Below are positions 23,850-32,958 of a stretch of 42,063 nucleotides of DNA, piece after piece. The stretch is taken from contig NZ_SMUS01000036.1 of NCBI RefSeq assembly GCF_004353185.1, positions 1 to 42,063 on the forward strand. The letters are read 5' to 3'. The position numbers and the translations under genes were made by a program. The stretch comes from Clostridium cuniculi (GTDB lineage: Bacteria; Bacillota; Clostridia; Clostridiales; Clostridiaceae). The notes beneath the pieces were generated by a model. That model was not told where the DNA came from. It did not search any database and saw nothing but the letters and a program-made list of their open reading frames with translations. The stretch's first letter is position 1, and each line of letters begins with the position of its first letter.

Positions 23850-26206
23850 TGAGTATAATAAAAAATGGTTCAAGGGACTTAGTTAAGAATAAAGAAAGCA
23901 CTTCTATATATGGAAGTGCTTCTTTTAAATTAGAAGGAAAAAGTATTATTAAAGATAGTGAGTATAATACGGAAATAAATAAGTCTTTTGTTAATAGATC
24001 TACTAGTGAGCAATCTTTAGATAAAGTTATAAATAATGAAAGAATTTATAAAGGGAATAATGAATCTTTAAATAAACCTCAATATTTTAAAAATGGATAT
24101 GGAGATACTGGTAGTAGAAGAGAACTAATAAGTAGGATTGAATACCCATATAAAAGTAGTCAATATACAAGAGCAACAATAAAAAGAGAAGAAAGAATTA
24201 ATGATAGAACTTACTCTTTGTTGAATGGAAAAGAAAATAATTATAAAGCAAGAAAAAATAGTCTTATAGATGATAAAAGAATAGATTCTATAATAAAAAT
24301 AAAGGAAGTTGATACAAGAGGTAATAGTTTAAGAAAAAATAATATTACAAGTAATATTACTAAAAGAAGTGAATCAGTAATAAGAGAAAATGGATTTAAA
24401 AATAGTGCTAACTATGTAAATTCTAAGCTTGATGGGATAATAAGAGTAAGAGAAGAAAGAGTATCTGAAACAATAATAAAAAGAGATATATCTGAAACAA
24501 TAATAAAAAACAATATACCTAATATAAAGAATTATGATATACAAGGAAATAGAAGAAAGAGTTTAAATATAGTAAGAAATGATAAATTAAAAGCAAAAGG
24601 AAGATATACTAATTTAATAGAGGATTTAAAATATACTAGAAGTGTAAATTTTTCAAGAGTAAAAAAGGAGTTCTTTAAAGCTAGGTATATAAGGACAATA
24701 GTAGACAATGGAATTGATAATTTAAATAGTTCAGATAATGATTATGGAAATACTTTAGCAAAAGAAAAAATGTATAGAATTGTATCAGCTCCAAGAGATG
24801 TAATAAGAGCTGGAAGAAGTTTAAAGAGAGCTTATAATGGAGCAAGGTATGTAAAAGATGTATCAAAGAATTTAAAAAACATTTCTGACATAAAGTCAAT
24901 TAAACTAAAAAGAATTGTTGGAAAAGGAATAACAACTAGCTTAATAAATGAGGTTAATTCATTAAAAGGAAATGAAAATATAGGAATACAAAGCATTGTA
25001 AAAACTAAAGATACATTAGTTACTACTAAAAATACTTTAAGGTATAGTGCGAAAGCTACTAAGAAAGCAACTAAATTAACTAAAAATACTTTTGATTATG
25101 GAGCAAGAGGAATAAAACAGGTAAAGAAATTCACAAAGTTTGGTTATGATGCTGGAAAAAAACTAACTATTATGGCTACAAAACTTTTCTCTAATCCAGT
25201 AGTATTGAAGGTATTAGCTGTATTAGGAGCAGTAGTAGTGGCATTAAGTTTAATAGGAAGTATATTTATAGGGTTTATAAGTATTTTTATTGGAGAAAAT
25301 TCAAATATAGATTTTGCAGTTCCTAATGAAGAACAAAGAGCATTTATATTAAAATTAGTTCCAATAGCTCAAGATAATTACAATGATTACGGGATTTTTC
25401 CATCAGTAACAATAGCACAAGCTATACATGAATCAGCGTGGGGAAAATCTGACCTTTCAGTAAAAGCTAATAATTTATTTGGAGTAAAAGCTGATAGTAG
25501 TTGGAAGGGACAAACTATTGATATGCCAACACAAGAACATATAAATGGAAGTAATATTACTGTAATGGCAAAGTGGAGGAAATATGATAGTTTTGAGGAT
25601 TCAGTAAAGGATCATGGAAAGTTCTTAAAGGAAAATCCAAGATATGAGCAATCAGGGGTTTTTAAAGCCAAAGATTATAAGGAACAAGCTTATGCAATTA
25701 GAATGGCTGGATATGCAACAGATCCACAATATGCAAGTTTAATTTGTAATATTATAGAGTCATATTCATTAAATATTTATGATTTTAAAGTAGGCGATGG
25801 AAATAAAGTAGTTGAAAGAGCTATCACAACGGGTATGAGTATTGTAGGAAAATCACCTTATGTTTTTGGAGGAGGAAGAAATCCTGAAGATATTGCAGCT
25901 TTACGGTTTGATTGCAGTTCTTTTGTACATTGGTGTTATGCAAATGCTGGTCTTAATTTAGGAGATTATAGAAGCGTAGTAACTTGGACATTAGTTACTA
26001 TGGGAAGAGAAGTTAAACCTGAAGAGATGCAAAGGGGAGATTTAATTTTCTTCAATACAGAAGGAGTTGTTAATAATCATGTTGGTATTTATTTAGGAGA
26101 TAATAAATTTTTACATGATGCATCCACTAATGGAGTATGGGTGAATAATTTAGAAGGATATTGGAAAAATGCCTTTAATGGTACTGTTAGAAGGGTTGTT
26201 GAATAG
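23849..26206 (+). CDS. Two-domain peptidoglycan hydrolase of the transfer apparatus (VirB1-like)
   Basis: A 785-residue membrane protein. Residues 1-445 are a long, positively charged, low-complexity cytoplasmic part rich in Lys, Arg, Asn and Ser, ending in helices (KATKKATKLTKNTFDYGARG). A membrane helix lies at about 450-482. Residues 490-645 form a GH73-type glucosaminidase (SVTIAQAIHESAWGKSDL, with the catalytic Glu in HESAWG). Residues 655-785 form an NlpC/P60 endopeptidase, with Cys near 689 (RFDCSSF) and His near 743 (NNHVGIYLG). The two enzymes would cut glycan and peptide links to open the wall for the channel. A 19-bp dispersed regulatory element is embedded at 24341-24359. Confidence 0.88.
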   Translation: MSIIKNGSRDLVKNKESTSIYGSASFKLEGKSIIKDSEYNTEINKSFVNRSTSEQSLDKVINNERIYKGNNESLNKPQYFKNGYGDTGSRRELISRIEYPYKSSQYTRATIKREERINDRTYSLLNGKENNYKARKNSLIDDKRIDSIIKIKEVDTRGNSLRKNNITSNITKRSESVIRENGFKNSANYVNSKLDGIIRVREERVSETIIKRDISETIIKNNIPNIKNYDIQGNRRKSLNIVRNDKLKAKGRYTNLIEDLKYTRSVNFSRVKKEFFKARYIRTIVDNGIDNLNSSDNDYGNTLAKEKMYRIVSAPRDVIRAGRSLKRAYNGARYVKDVSKNLKNISDIKSIKLKRIVGKGITTSLINEVNSLKGNENIGIQSIVKTKDTLVTTKNTLRYSAKATKKATKLTKNTFDYGARGIKQVKKFTKFGYDAGKKLTIMATKLFSNPVVLKVLAVLGAVVVALSLIGSIFIGFISIFIGENSNIDFAVPNEEQRAFILKLVPIAQDNYNDYGIFPSVTIAQAIHESAWGKSDLSVKANNLFGVKADSSWKGQTIDMPTQEHINGSNITVMAKWRKYDSFEDSVKDHGKFLKENPRYEQSGVFKAKDYKEQAYAIRMAGYATDPQYASLICNIIESYSLNIYDFKVGDGNKVVERAITTGMSIVGKSPYVFGGGRNPEDIAALRFDCSSFVHWCYANAGLNLGDYRSVVTWTLVTMGREVKPEEMQRGDLIFFNTEGVVNNHVGIYLGDNKFLHDASTNGVWVNNLEGYWKNAFNGTVRRVVE
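24341..24359 (+). repeat. Third full copy of ATATTACAAGTAATATTAC, inside the hydrolase gene
   Basis: Identical to the copies at 4331 and 4481, and also read in the same frame (ITSNIT). It may be a protein-binding site rather than a protein requirement. Confidence 0.7.
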
Positions 26207-26253
26207 CAAATTAGAAGTTTAGCTATTAAAACTACAAATAAGGAGCGTTTAAT

Positions 26254-26454
26254 ATGAGTATTCAAGAAAAGATAAAAGCTAAAGAAGAACAAATATTAAA
26301 GAAAAGAGAAAAAATAAAAAAAGAGGAAGAAGGTATAAAAAAATTAGAAAAAGAAATAGAAAACTTAAAAACACTAGAAATAAAAGGATTAATAAATGAA
26401 GTAGATATTCCATATGAAGAGTTGGTAAAAATGATAAAGGAATTAAAAAATTAG
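26254..26454 (+). CDS. DUF4315-like coiled-coil protein
   Basis: A 66-residue protein. Residues 1-44 form a charged coiled coil (EKIKAKEEQILKKREKIKK). The end, EVDIPYEELVKMIKELK, resembles the conserved end of DUF4315 proteins, which occur beside VirB4 and hydrolase genes in Firmicute mobile elements. AAGGAG precedes ATG 26254. The role is unknown. Confidence 0.65.
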   Translation: MSIQEKIKAKEEQILKKREKIKKEEEGIKKLEKEIENLKTLEIKGLINEVDIPYEELVKMIKELKN

Positions 26455-26477
26455 TATATAATATCAGAAAAATTATT

Positions 26478-26503
26478 CCTGGATAAATTTTAATTTATCC
26501 AGG
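26478..26503. promoter_or_regulatory. Perfect 12-bp inverted repeat
   Basis: CCTGGATAAATT at 26478-26489 and AATTTATCCAGG at 26492-26503. It has no T-tract, and the following gene's GGGGAG ribosome site is 17 nt away. It could be an operator or an mRNA processing hairpin. Confidence 0.55.
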
Positions 26504-26530
26504 ATATAGAGAGGGAAAAGGGGAGCTGAA

Positions 26531-27127
26531 ATGTCATATTATAGAGATGTAATTAAAAATGAAATTCAGTTATCAGAAGATGAATGTTGTATAGTATTTG
26601 ATTTAGGTTGTTATTTTCCATATTCAAACTATAGTGATTTGACTTTTAAATTTAATTTAGGTATGGAAGAATTTAATGATTATAAAATAAATAGTCGCTA
26701 TCCTAATAAATATTATAAAACAATATCAAGGAAATATGGGCGTAAGGTTAGTAAGATAGGTTACCCATATGTTATGAAATTAAACGAACAAAATCCGATA
26801 TTATTATGTTTAAACATAGGTATTAAAGACAAGTATATAACATTAATATTTCCAATTCACACAAAAATGACAAAAGATAAACCAACTTGTGCTTTAAAGT
26901 TTCATTATATATTTGATGAAAATAAGTTTTACTTTATATCACATGAAAAATCAAAAGAACTGTCTTATCATCAACATATTTGGAAAAATTATAAATCAGA
27001 AAATGAAATAAATAATGATAATGAAATACTGTTAAATGTTTTAAGTATTGATAAGGATAGTAATACGATAGTTTATGAGGATATTGTAGAACCATATTCA
27101 TTATCATTACAGGATTTATTAGTGTAA
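26531..27127 (+). CDS. Hypothetical protein (198 aa)
   Basis: Not recognised. The sequence is soluble, with alternating strands (CCIVFDLGCYF, PILLCLNIGIKDKYITLIFPIHTKM, ALKFHYIFDENKFYFIS) that suggest a beta-rich fold. There is no signal peptide or membrane helix. ATG 26531 follows GGGGAGCTG. It lies between the transfer operon and topB, in the usual place for accessory genes. Confidence 0.55.
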   Translation: MSYYRDVIKNEIQLSEDECCIVFDLGCYFPYSNYSDLTFKFNLGMEEFNDYKINSRYPNKYYKTISRKYGRKVSKIGYPYVMKLNEQNPILLCLNIGIKDKYITLIFPIHTKMTKDKPTCALKFHYIFDENKFYFISHEKSKELSYHQHIWKNYKSENEINNDNEILLNVLSIDKDSNTIVYEDIVEPYSLSLQDLLV

Positions 27128-27141
27128 AGGAGTAAATAGAT

Positions 27142-27525
27142 ATGAGAAAAAAATATTATGTTTATAAAAATGGAAATGGATTTGGAGCTGTTTCAGAAAT
27201 AGAACAAGAAGGCTTAGAAGATGATTTAATAGATGTAGTTGATTCAGAAGAAAAAGCTAAAAAGGTATTATTAGAATATATAATTAACGCTAATATTTAT
27301 AGCGAGGCAAAAATAACTTTAAATAGTAATTGCACTACAGATGATGAGCCGATACATTCCATTGAATTTGATGGGGTTGTAGCTGATATAATAGGTGCTG
27401 AACCAACTAAAAGAGAAATAGAAATTTTCAAAATAGGAATATTGTATGAAAGAGAGCGTTTATGGGACGAATCAGTAAATTTAGTTGATGATAAAACAAT
27501 GAGAAAATTACTTAGATATAAATAA
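27142..27525 (+). CDS. Hypothetical protein (127 aa)
   Basis: Not recognised. It is an acidic soluble protein starting MRKKYYVYKNGNGFGAV, with a central EEKAKKVLLEYIINA helix. ATG 27142 follows AAAGGAG. It is spaced 14 nt from the gene before and 17 nt from topB, so it is probably in the same operon. Confidence 0.55.
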   Translation: MRKKYYVYKNGNGFGAVSEIEQEGLEDDLIDVVDSEEKAKKVLLEYIINANIYSEAKITLNSNCTTDDEPIHSIEFDGVVADIIGAEPTKREIEIFKIGILYERERLWDESVNLVDDKTMRKLLRYK

Positions 27526-27542
27526 GAAAGGAGAATTTAAGA

Positions 27543-29621
27543 ATGAAATTAGTAATAGCTGAAAAGCCGAGTGTAGCCTTAGAGATAAGCAAAGTCATTG
27601 GAGCAAGTGAAAAAAAGAATGGCTATTATGAAGGTAATAATTATTTAGTAACATGGTGTGTAGGGCATTTAGTTGAAAATGCAATGCCTGAAGATTATAG
27701 TGTTGAGTATAAAAAGTGGAATTTAGAAACATTGCCTATAATTCCTGAAGAATGGAAGACAAAAGTATCAAGCAAAACCAAAGATCAATTTAGAGTTGTA
27801 AAAGATTTAGCTAATAGAGATGATGTAGAAGAGTTAATTTGTGGGACAGATGCTGGAAGGGAAGGAGAATTGATATTTAGGCTAGTCTATAATCAAATAG
27901 GAAGTAATAAGCCTATTAAAAGGTTATGGATAAGTTCTATGACTAAAGAATCTATAGAAAAAGGTTTCTGTAAATTAAAAGATGGTCGAGAATTTGAAAG
28001 GCTTTATAAGTCAGCTTTTTGTAGAAGTAAGGCAGATTGGTTAGTAGGTTTAAATGCGACAAGATTATATACAGGCTTATATAATAAAATGCTTAATGTA
28101 GGTAGAGTTCAAACACCAACTATAAATTTAATTGTAAAAAGAGATGAAGAAATTAAAAATTTTGAACCTAAACAATATTTTGTTGTAAAGGCTGATACTG
28201 GATTATTTATAGCTGCTAAAAAATTTGATGGGATAACTGAAGCATATAGCATAATAAATAAATGCAATGGTAAAGATGCAATAATAAAAAATGTTATTAA
28301 AGAAGAAAAAAATATAAAACCTAGCGGTTTATTAGATTTAACATCTCTGCAAAGAGAAGCTAATAAATTGCTAGGTTTTTCAGCACAACAAACATTAGAT
28401 TTAGCTCAATGTTTATATGAAAAGAAAATTATAACATATCCAAGAACAGATAGTAAATTTTTGACGGAAGATATGAAAAATGAAACAAAAGATTTAATAA
28501 TTAATTTAGTAAATTCAAATCTTTTAGGAGAAAATTTAAGGGAAAAGTATGAAATTGAAGCAGTTAAATTAGAAAGCATTATAAATGACAAAAAGGTTAG
28601 TGATCACCATGCAATAATACCTACTAACGAAGTTTTAAAGCACGATTTAAGCCTTACAGATAGTGAAGAGAAGATATTATACCTAGTTGCGTACAAGCTC
28701 TTAGAAAGCGTTTATAAGCCTATAAAACAGACTAATATAAAAATAGATTTGGGAATAGAAGATGAAATATTTGAGTTTTCAGGAAAACAAATATTAGATA
28801 ATGGTTTTAAGTTGATAGAAAAATTAATGAAAGAAAAATTAGGTATAGAAATAGAAGAAGATAAAAATAGTTTTGAAGGTGAGGTGAATGTAGGACAGAG
28901 ATTTGAAAATGTTGAATTATCTTCAGAAGCTAAGAAAACTCAACCACCTAAATATTATACTGAAGATACGTTATTATCGGCTATGGAGAATGTGGGAAGA
29001 TTGGTAGATGATAAAGAACTTAAAGAATCTTTAAGCAAAGGTTTAGGAACGCCAGCAACTAGGGCGGGAATAATTGAGCAGATAATAAAGAAAGGTTTTG
29101 TAAAAAGGGATGGCAAAAAGCTTATATCAACAATAGAAGGAAAAGAATTGATGAAGATTTTACCTGAAGATATAAAATCACCTGAATTAACTGCTAAGTG
29201 GGAATATGAGCTAGAGAGAATAAATAATGGTGAATTATCAGAAGGTGAGTTTTTAGAAGAAATAAAAGTATATATAAATAGCCTAATAAATAATGCTAAA
29301 GGAAATTTAAATAAGGAATTTGTTAAAAGTAAAGAAAGAGAAATTATAGGTAAATGTCCTAGATGCAATAAGAATGTTTATGAAGGGAAATTAAATTTTT
29401 ATTGCGAAGGTGGAAAAGAATGTGGATTTACACTTTGGAAGCAAGATAAATTTTTTACTAATGCAAAGAAAGAAATAAATAAAAGTATTGCAAAAAAATT
29501 GCTTAAAGATGGTAAAGCAGAAGTTAAAGGATTATATTCAGTAAAAAAAGATAAGAAATATGATGCAACTGTAGTTTTAGAAGATACAGGGAAATTTATT
29601 AATTTCAAGTTAGAGTTTTGA
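27543..29621 (+). CDS. topB: DNA topoisomerase III (type IA)
   Basis: A 692-residue type IA topoisomerase, the plasmid-borne TopB type often carried by Gram-positive conjugative elements. The Toprim start is KLVIAEKPSVALEISKVIG, with later CGTDAGREGELIFR carrying the acidic metal ligands. The active-site tyrosine is near 299 in IITYPRTDS. ESLSKGLGTPATRAGIIE is a family block. The C-terminus has a zinc-ribbon-like CPRCNKNVYEG...FYCEGGKECGF. It would unlink DNA during transfer replication. ATG 27543 follows AAAGGAG. Confidence 0.94.
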   Translation: MKLVIAEKPSVALEISKVIGASEKKNGYYEGNNYLVTWCVGHLVENAMPEDYSVEYKKWNLETLPIIPEEWKTKVSSKTKDQFRVVKDLANRDDVEELICGTDAGREGELIFRLVYNQIGSNKPIKRLWISSMTKESIEKGFCKLKDGREFERLYKSAFCRSKADWLVGLNATRLYTGLYNKMLNVGRVQTPTINLIVKRDEEIKNFEPKQYFVVKADTGLFIAAKKFDGITEAYSIINKCNGKDAIIKNVIKEEKNIKPSGLLDLTSLQREANKLLGFSAQQTLDLAQCLYEKKIITYPRTDSKFLTEDMKNETKDLIINLVNSNLLGENLREKYEIEAVKLESIINDKKVSDHHAIIPTNEVLKHDLSLTDSEEKILYLVAYKLLESVYKPIKQTNIKIDLGIEDEIFEFSGKQILDNGFKLIEKLMKEKLGIEIEEDKNSFEGEVNVGQRFENVELSSEAKKTQPPKYYTEDTLLSAMENVGRLVDDKELKESLSKGLGTPATRAGIIEQIIKKGFVKRDGKKLISTIEGKELMKILPEDIKSPELTAKWEYELERINNGELSEGEFLEEIKVYINSLINNAKGNLNKEFVKSKEREIIGKCPRCNKNVYEGKLNFYCEGGKECGFTLWKQDKFFTNAKKEINKSIAKKLLKDGKAEVKGLYSVKKDKKYDATVVLEDTGKFINFKLEF

Positions 29622-29655
29622 TGATATAATAAAATAAAAAACTATGGAGGAAGAA

Positions 29656-29952
29656 ATGAGAGGTATATTATTAAAAACTATTTTAAGCATACCATTAATA
29701 GTTTTAAAAATAATAATAATAGTATTTGAAGGTATGAAATCAATAATAGAACGTATTGGAGGATTTTTTCTTTTATTATTTATTATACCTACTATTTGGA
29801 CTTTATTAAAAAAAGATTATTATACTTTTTCAGCATATATATTTGGAATTCTATTTGTAATTTTGATACAAATAGGAGCAGAACTTATATTGAATACTCT
29901 AACTTGGCTATATGAGAAAATATATATATACAAAATCGAATTAGAAGATTAA
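29656..29952 (+). CDS. Small membrane protein (98 aa)
   Basis: ATG 29656 is preferred, because GGAGGA at 29646-29651 sits just before it; ATG 29644 overlaps that site. About three hydrophobic segments are visible: LLKTILSIPLIVLKIIIIVF, IGGFFLLLFIIPTIW and AYIFGILFVILIQIGAELIL. No family was recognised. It lies between topB and the ArdC-like gene. Confidence 0.55.
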   Translation: MRGILLKTILSIPLIVLKIIIIVFEGMKSIIERIGGFFLLLFIIPTIWTLLKKDYYTFSAYIFGILFVILIQIGAELILNTLTWLYEKIYIYKIELED

Positions 29953-29982
29953 TTAACACCAGGAATATACCTGGTGTTTTAT
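29953..29982 (+). terminator. Terminator before the ArdC-like gene
   Basis: AACACCAGG pairs with CCTGGTGTT around AATATA and is followed by TTATTATT. It begins right at the stop codon. Confidence 0.8.
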
Positions 29983-30011
29983 TATTGTTTTTTTAGGAGG
30001 GAGAAGGAGGA

Positions 30012-31991
30012 ATGTATTATAAGATTGATGAAATTAAAGCAATACCGATACAAGATGTATGTTCTCATTATGGAATAACGTTAAAAGCAAAGGGTGAGAA
30101 CTGGTGGGGGCGACTTAGAGAGAATGATAAGACACCATCTTTTTCAATAAATCCAAGTAAAAACATATGGAGAGATTGGGGAATTTCAAAAGGGGGAGAT
30201 GTAATTTCCTTGGTAAGTGAAATAGAAGGAGTAGATCAAGGGAAAGCAATATTGATTTTAGGAGAAAGGTTTGGCATAGAGCAAGAATATACTACAGAAA
30301 AAGTATCTGTATTTCCTACATTTAATCAATTTAAAAGTATAGGGATTTTTTCTAAAAGAGCTATACAGAATTTAGATATTAATTTAGAAAAACAATCAAT
30401 AGAGGAAATTGAAAAGCTTGAAGAAAAATTTGAAATATCTATGCAAGAATTAGCTAATGTGGATATAGAGTCTTATCATAGAATATTAGATTATAAAGCG
30501 TTACCTATTTTATATGAATACAGAAAAAATACAATAGATGCTTTTATAAAATATATTAATTGTGATAATTATAAAGATCTACTTGTTTATGAGTTAATTT
30601 TTAATGAGTTTCAATATGAATTAAATGAAAAGGTTGATATTTATAATAAAGCTAGATTAGATGGAATAAATTTAGATGAATTGAAATTTGATATAAGTAA
30701 TATAAATGATATAAATTTTTCTGATGAAGATATCAGTAAACTAAAGCAAGATATCAAGAAGTTAGAAAGGATATCTGATAAATTGAATTTGAATGAGGAA
30801 ATAAATTATCTTATAAATGTGAAAGAAAATGTAGTAAAAGTTTATGAGGGATTAAAAAAAAACGGTAATTACTTTTTAAATAGTGTTAAGTATGAAGTGA
30901 TGGAGAATTGTCAGCAGTTAAGGGAAGATAAAGTTTTTTATAAAACTAAAAAAAAACTAGTAGGTGATGAAAATATGGTATATGAAAAAAATATAAAATC
31001 TTCTAATGAAGATAAAGTAAAAGAATTAAGTGAAAAACTTGAAGATGGAATAAAGGATTTGTTTGAGAGTGATAAATATAAAAACTTTTTAAAAGTAATG
31101 TCTAAGTTCCATAATTATTCGTTTAGAAATTCTATATTAATAATGATGCAGAAACCTGAAGCAACTTATGTAGCTGGATTTAATAAGTGGAATACATTTA
31201 AAAGAAAAGTCAATAAAGGTGAAAAAGGAATAAAAATTTTTGCACCATCTCCAATTAAGAAAAAAGTTCAACAATATAAAAAAGATGAAAAAGGTAATTT
31301 CATATACGTAGATGGTAAAAAAGTTATAGAAGAAGTAGAGCAAATAATTCCTAAATATAAAATAACCTATGTTTTTGATATAAGTCAGACTAGTGGAGAG
31401 CCATTACCAAGCTTAACTGAAGAGTTAAAAGGGAGCGTAAATGATTATAGGAATTTTAAGAAAGCATTAGAAAATAGTACAAGTTTTAATGTTGCATATG
31501 GAAGTATAAAAGGGGAAGCAAAAGGATATTGTACACCTGCTTTAAAAAGAATTATGGTTAAGGAAAATATGTCAGAAGTTCAAACAATAAAGACACTTCT
31601 TCATGAAATGGCTCATGCAGAGCTACATACAACAAAAGATGGAAAGAGTAGAGAAACTAAAGAAGTTGAAGCTGAAAGTATTGCATTTATAGTTAGTAAT
31701 TATTATGGAATAGATACATCTGAGTATAGTTTTGGATACTTAGCTGGATGGAGTAGTGATAAAGAGTTAGGGGAACTTAAGAAATCTTTAGATACAATTC
31801 AAAAAACTGCTGCTTCTTTAATAGATAAAATTGATATTAATTATAAAGAGCTATTTAAAGATAAAGAGATTAAAATAGAACATGATAATAAAGATATTAA
31901 AGAGATAATTTCAGAAGCTAGTAAAAAAGCTGAAGATCATAACAATAAATTGGAGAATAAAGAGAGTAAGGAGCGTAGTAATGAAATTTAA
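30012..31991 (+). CDS. ArdC/LtrC-type protein with degenerate primase zinc domain and metallopeptidase motif
   Basis: A 659-residue protein. Residues 1-95 resemble a DnaG-type CHC2 zinc domain (IPIQDVCSHYGI...TPSFSINPSKNIWRDWGISKGGDVISLV), but the metal-binding Cys positions are replaced, with Trp-Trp and Trp in their place. Residues 95-320 are acidic and helical. About 335-470 resembles the ArdC N-terminal, ssDNA-binding domain (KFHNYSFRNSILIMMQKPEATYVAGF, split at family blocks). H531-E-M-A-H535 is a metallopeptidase zinc motif. ArdC proteins protect incoming DNA from restriction, and the related RP4 TraC1 region is known as a protein-transport domain. The tail at 628-648 is the shared motif. 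GGAGG sites precede ATG 30012. Confidence 0.8.
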   Translation: MYYKIDEIKAIPIQDVCSHYGITLKAKGENWWGRLRENDKTPSFSINPSKNIWRDWGISKGGDVISLVSEIEGVDQGKAILILGERFGIEQEYTTEKVSVFPTFNQFKSIGIFSKRAIQNLDINLEKQSIEEIEKLEEKFEISMQELANVDIESYHRILDYKALPILYEYRKNTIDAFIKYINCDNYKDLLVYELIFNEFQYELNEKVDIYNKARLDGINLDELKFDISNINDINFSDEDISKLKQDIKKLERISDKLNLNEEINYLINVKENVVKVYEGLKKNGNYFLNSVKYEVMENCQQLREDKVFYKTKKKLVGDENMVYEKNIKSSNEDKVKELSEKLEDGIKDLFESDKYKNFLKVMSKFHNYSFRNSILIMMQKPEATYVAGFNKWNTFKRKVNKGEKGIKIFAPSPIKKKVQQYKKDEKGNFIYVDGKKVIEEVEQIIPKYKITYVFDISQTSGEPLPSLTEELKGSVNDYRNFKKALENSTSFNVAYGSIKGEAKGYCTPALKRIMVKENMSEVQTIKTLLHEMAHAELHTTKDGKSRETKEVEAESIAFIVSNYYGIDTSEYSFGYLAGWSSDKELGELKKSLDTIQKTAASLIDKIDINYKELFKDKEIKIEHDNKDIKEIISEASKKAEDHNNKLENKESKERSNEI

Positions 31992-32958
31992 TATATTGGA
32001 GAAATTAAAGGAAATATTCTTAAAAAAATCAGAATATAAAACTGAAAAAACTGATTTTAATATAAGTGAAGAAAGTAAGTTAGAAAAACTAAACATAGGA
32101 ACTTGTATAATGGATAATGAAGAAAAAGAGAAATTTTTAAGTATTAATACTCCAAAATTAGTTGAATTATATGAAAAAAAAATATCAGAAGAAGATAAAA
32201 TGTTGATGGAGAAGCAAGGATTAAAGTTAGATACTTTTGTAGAAAGATTTAAAGATGAATTAAATGATCATGATTTTATAGAAGGAAATTGTGCAGTATT
32301 TTCATTTGATGATTTCTTAAAAATAGAATTATCAGGTTATTCAGAGTTAGATTTAAAAAGAGATCAAAATTTTATAGATTTACAAAAAGAGAAGGGATAT
32401 ATTGAAGGGAGAATTATTGACTTAAAAGAAGATATAAAATATTATTCAGAAGAAAGTCAACATCAATCTATTGAAGAGTTAAAAAATGAGTTAAAATTAT
32501 ATGGAGAGTTAAATGATTTTCTTAGTAAAGAGATAAATAAAGTTGTTGGTAGTGAAATAGAGCAGCTAGAATATAATGCTAAAGAATATACAATGAAAGA
32601 TGACTTGAAATTAGAGGATGGTTCTTTTATAAAGGGAGGAACATCTTTTTTTGTTGAAGGATTTAAAAAAGGAGAGTTTGAAGTTCACTTTGAAGCTAGA
32701 GAAGATAATACATATATTCCTAATGATGGAGAAGGAAGTGGGTATTATTTTAGTGGAGAAGAAATAGCAAGATATTCTGATTTAAATAAGACAGTAGATT
32801 TAGTAAGAGGAAAAGAATTAATAAATGATAATATGAAATTAGATAAAAATAATAGTAAAGATATAAAAGATATAGTTGAAGATGCGAGTAAAAAAGCTGA
32901 TGATTATAATAATAAATTAGAAAAGAAAGAGGGAAAAGTAAATGAAAAAGAGCTTTAA
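31981..32958 (+). CDS. Unknown protein sharing the C-terminal tail (325 aa)
   Basis: The family was not recognised. Residues 1-25 are a basic helix (KFNILEKLKEIFLKK). The centre (about 110-185) is helical and charged with coiled-coil character. About 205-275 is beta-rich, ending in NDGEGSGYYFSGEEIARYSDL. Residues 294-314 (DIKDIVEDASKKADDYNNKLE) are the shared tail, closest to that of the ArdC-like protein. It overlaps the ArdC-like gene by 11 nt and is translated with it. A co-exported establishment protein is a reasonable guess from tail and operon, not from fold. Confidence 0.6.
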   Translation: MKFNILEKLKEIFLKKSEYKTEKTDFNISEESKLEKLNIGTCIMDNEEKEKFLSINTPKLVELYEKKISEEDKMLMEKQGLKLDTFVERFKDELNDHDFIEGNCAVFSFDDFLKIELSGYSELDLKRDQNFIDLQKEKGYIEGRIIDLKEDIKYYSEESQHQSIEELKNELKLYGELNDFLSKEINKVVGSEIEQLEYNAKEYTMKDDLKLEDGSFIKGGTSFFVEGFKKGEFEVHFEAREDNTYIPNDGEGSGYYFSGEEIARYSDLNKTVDLVRGKELINDNMKLDKNNSKDIKDIVEDASKKADDYNNKLEKKEGKVNEKEL

